Shown here: positions 5,484 through 5,780 of the stretch, piece after piece
Layout: each line of letters begins with the position of its first letter
How positions within the stretch are numbered: position 1 is the first letter of the stretch
Notes under the pieces: model-generated
Databases searched by the model: none
What the model was told of the DNA's origin: nothing
Seen by the model: only the letters and a program-made list of their open reading frames with translations
NCBI GenBank assembly: GCA_937930625.1
Contig: CALHBW010000148.1
Location: forward strand, 1 to 5,780
From: an uncultured Saprospiraceae bacterium
GTDB taxonomy: Bacteria; Bacteroidota; Bacteroidia; Chitinophagales; Saprospiraceae
DNA length: 5,780 bases
Reading direction: 5' to 3'
Program-made: the position numbers and the translations under genes

Positions 5484-5509
5484 TCGATAAATTTGCAATG
5501 TTGCTTATC

Positions 5510-5522
5510 CCTCCGAAGGAGG
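5510..5522. repeat. Small GC hairpin cctcc-gaa-ggagg
   Basis: The perfect 5-bp stem cctcc (5510-5514) and ggagg (5518-5522) closes a 3-base loop and is flanked on both sides by gctta (5503-5507 and 5522-5526). It stands out in an A/T-rich region about 100 bases upstream of the LnmK-like gene. Role unknown. Confidence 0.45.
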
Positions 5523-5540
5523 CTTAAATTTGAGTTTGTT

Positions 5541-5558
5541 CTTAAACTTAAACTTAAA
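5541..5558. repeat. Triple hexamer cttaaa
   Basis: Three exact head-to-tail copies of cttaaa occupy these 18 bases. Lying upstream of the LnmK-like gene, they could vary in copy number by slippage, but three copies is a short run. Confidence 0.6.
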
Positions 5559-5780
5559 CCTTACGTTTCGCTTATTTTGACGTGAGAAAATGAAATTTGT
5601 TTTATGATTATCAACGATTTAAAAATTATACAATAATTACATTCAATTAATTTTAAATTTGAATTAATCAGATGTCACCAAGATTAATTTCAATATTATT
5701 TTTCAAAAATAAATTTAAATGTATAAAAATTTGATTATCAATTAATTATAAATAATTTATTTTTTATAAAATAATAATTT

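Larger units (their letters stand above)
5410..5780. other. Non-coding A/T-rich region upstream of the LnmK-like gene
   Basis: No credible gene is present on either strand; the longest ATG-started frames here are about 20 codons or less. The part nearest the gene (5410-5580) has mixed composition and contains twin aacatgtt palindromes, a cctcc/ggagg hairpin and a triple hexamer. From about 5590 to the right edge the sequence is almost only A and T, with small words such as gattatcaa repeated (5606-5614 and 5733-5741). A TATTTTTG on the minus strand (5704-5711) could be a -7 box, but no partner box is evident. Confidence 0.6.

Noticed and set aside
5466..5495. Plus-strand promoter-like pair TTTG (5466-5469) and TAAATTTG (5488-5495)
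   Set aside because: The spacing of 18 is near the Bacteroidota pattern, but no plus-strand gene follows and similar TAAATTTG words recur nearby by base bias.
5671..5736. Short plus-strand ATG frame of about 20 codons near the right edge
   Set aside because: A/T-rich, Lys/Ile/Phe-biased, no start signals and no recognisable content.

Overview
The window looks like a piece of a Bacteroidota chromosome. This is inferred from three things: none of the four genes has a clear Shine-Dalgarno sequence and their leaders are A/T-rich; the ferrochelatase carries a cysteine-rich internal insert of the kind I associate with that phylum; and coding DNA of moderate base composition is separated by very A/T-rich spacers full of small repeats. 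I cannot name the genus.

All four genes read on the minus strand. In transcription order (right to left) they are: a LnmK/Pnap_2097-like double-hotdog protein (4561-5409), ferrochelatase hemH (2945-4009), a 12-helix MFS transporter (1596-2813) and a Gfo/Idh/MocA-family NAD(P)-dependent oxidoreductase (78-1226). The transporter and oxidoreductase plausibly form an uptake-and-oxidation pair for a sugar, polyol or similar compound, but nothing visible names the substrate. HemH makes protoheme and has no evident link to its neighbours. The LnmK-like gene belongs to a family usually met in polyketide-type biosynthesis, yet no synthase gene lies in the window. Gaps of 131 to 551 bp make one tight operon unlikely.

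The spacers are the unusual part. Between the transporter and the oxidoreductase lies a 23-codon remnant of a second transporter C-terminus (1423-1499), 69 bp alignable with 6 mismatches, five of them silent third-position changes. It abuts a GC-rich hairpin with perfect 25-bp arms (1504-1582). A second element with perfect 25-bp arms and an A/T-only-like centre (4406-4517) lies just past the LnmK-like gene, and a 151-bp A/T-rich nested inverted repeat (4173-4323) follows it. The leaders of hemH and the oxidoreductase contain short words present in several direct copies near the start codon and in inverted copies further upstream, so they can form alternative, mutually exclusive hairpins. The region from 5410 to the right edge has no convincing gene.

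I found no RNA gene, CRISPR array, transposase or recognisable defence system. The most checkable novelty is the transporter remnant with its adjoining hairpin; the most speculative is a regulatory role for the switching hairpins in the leaders.
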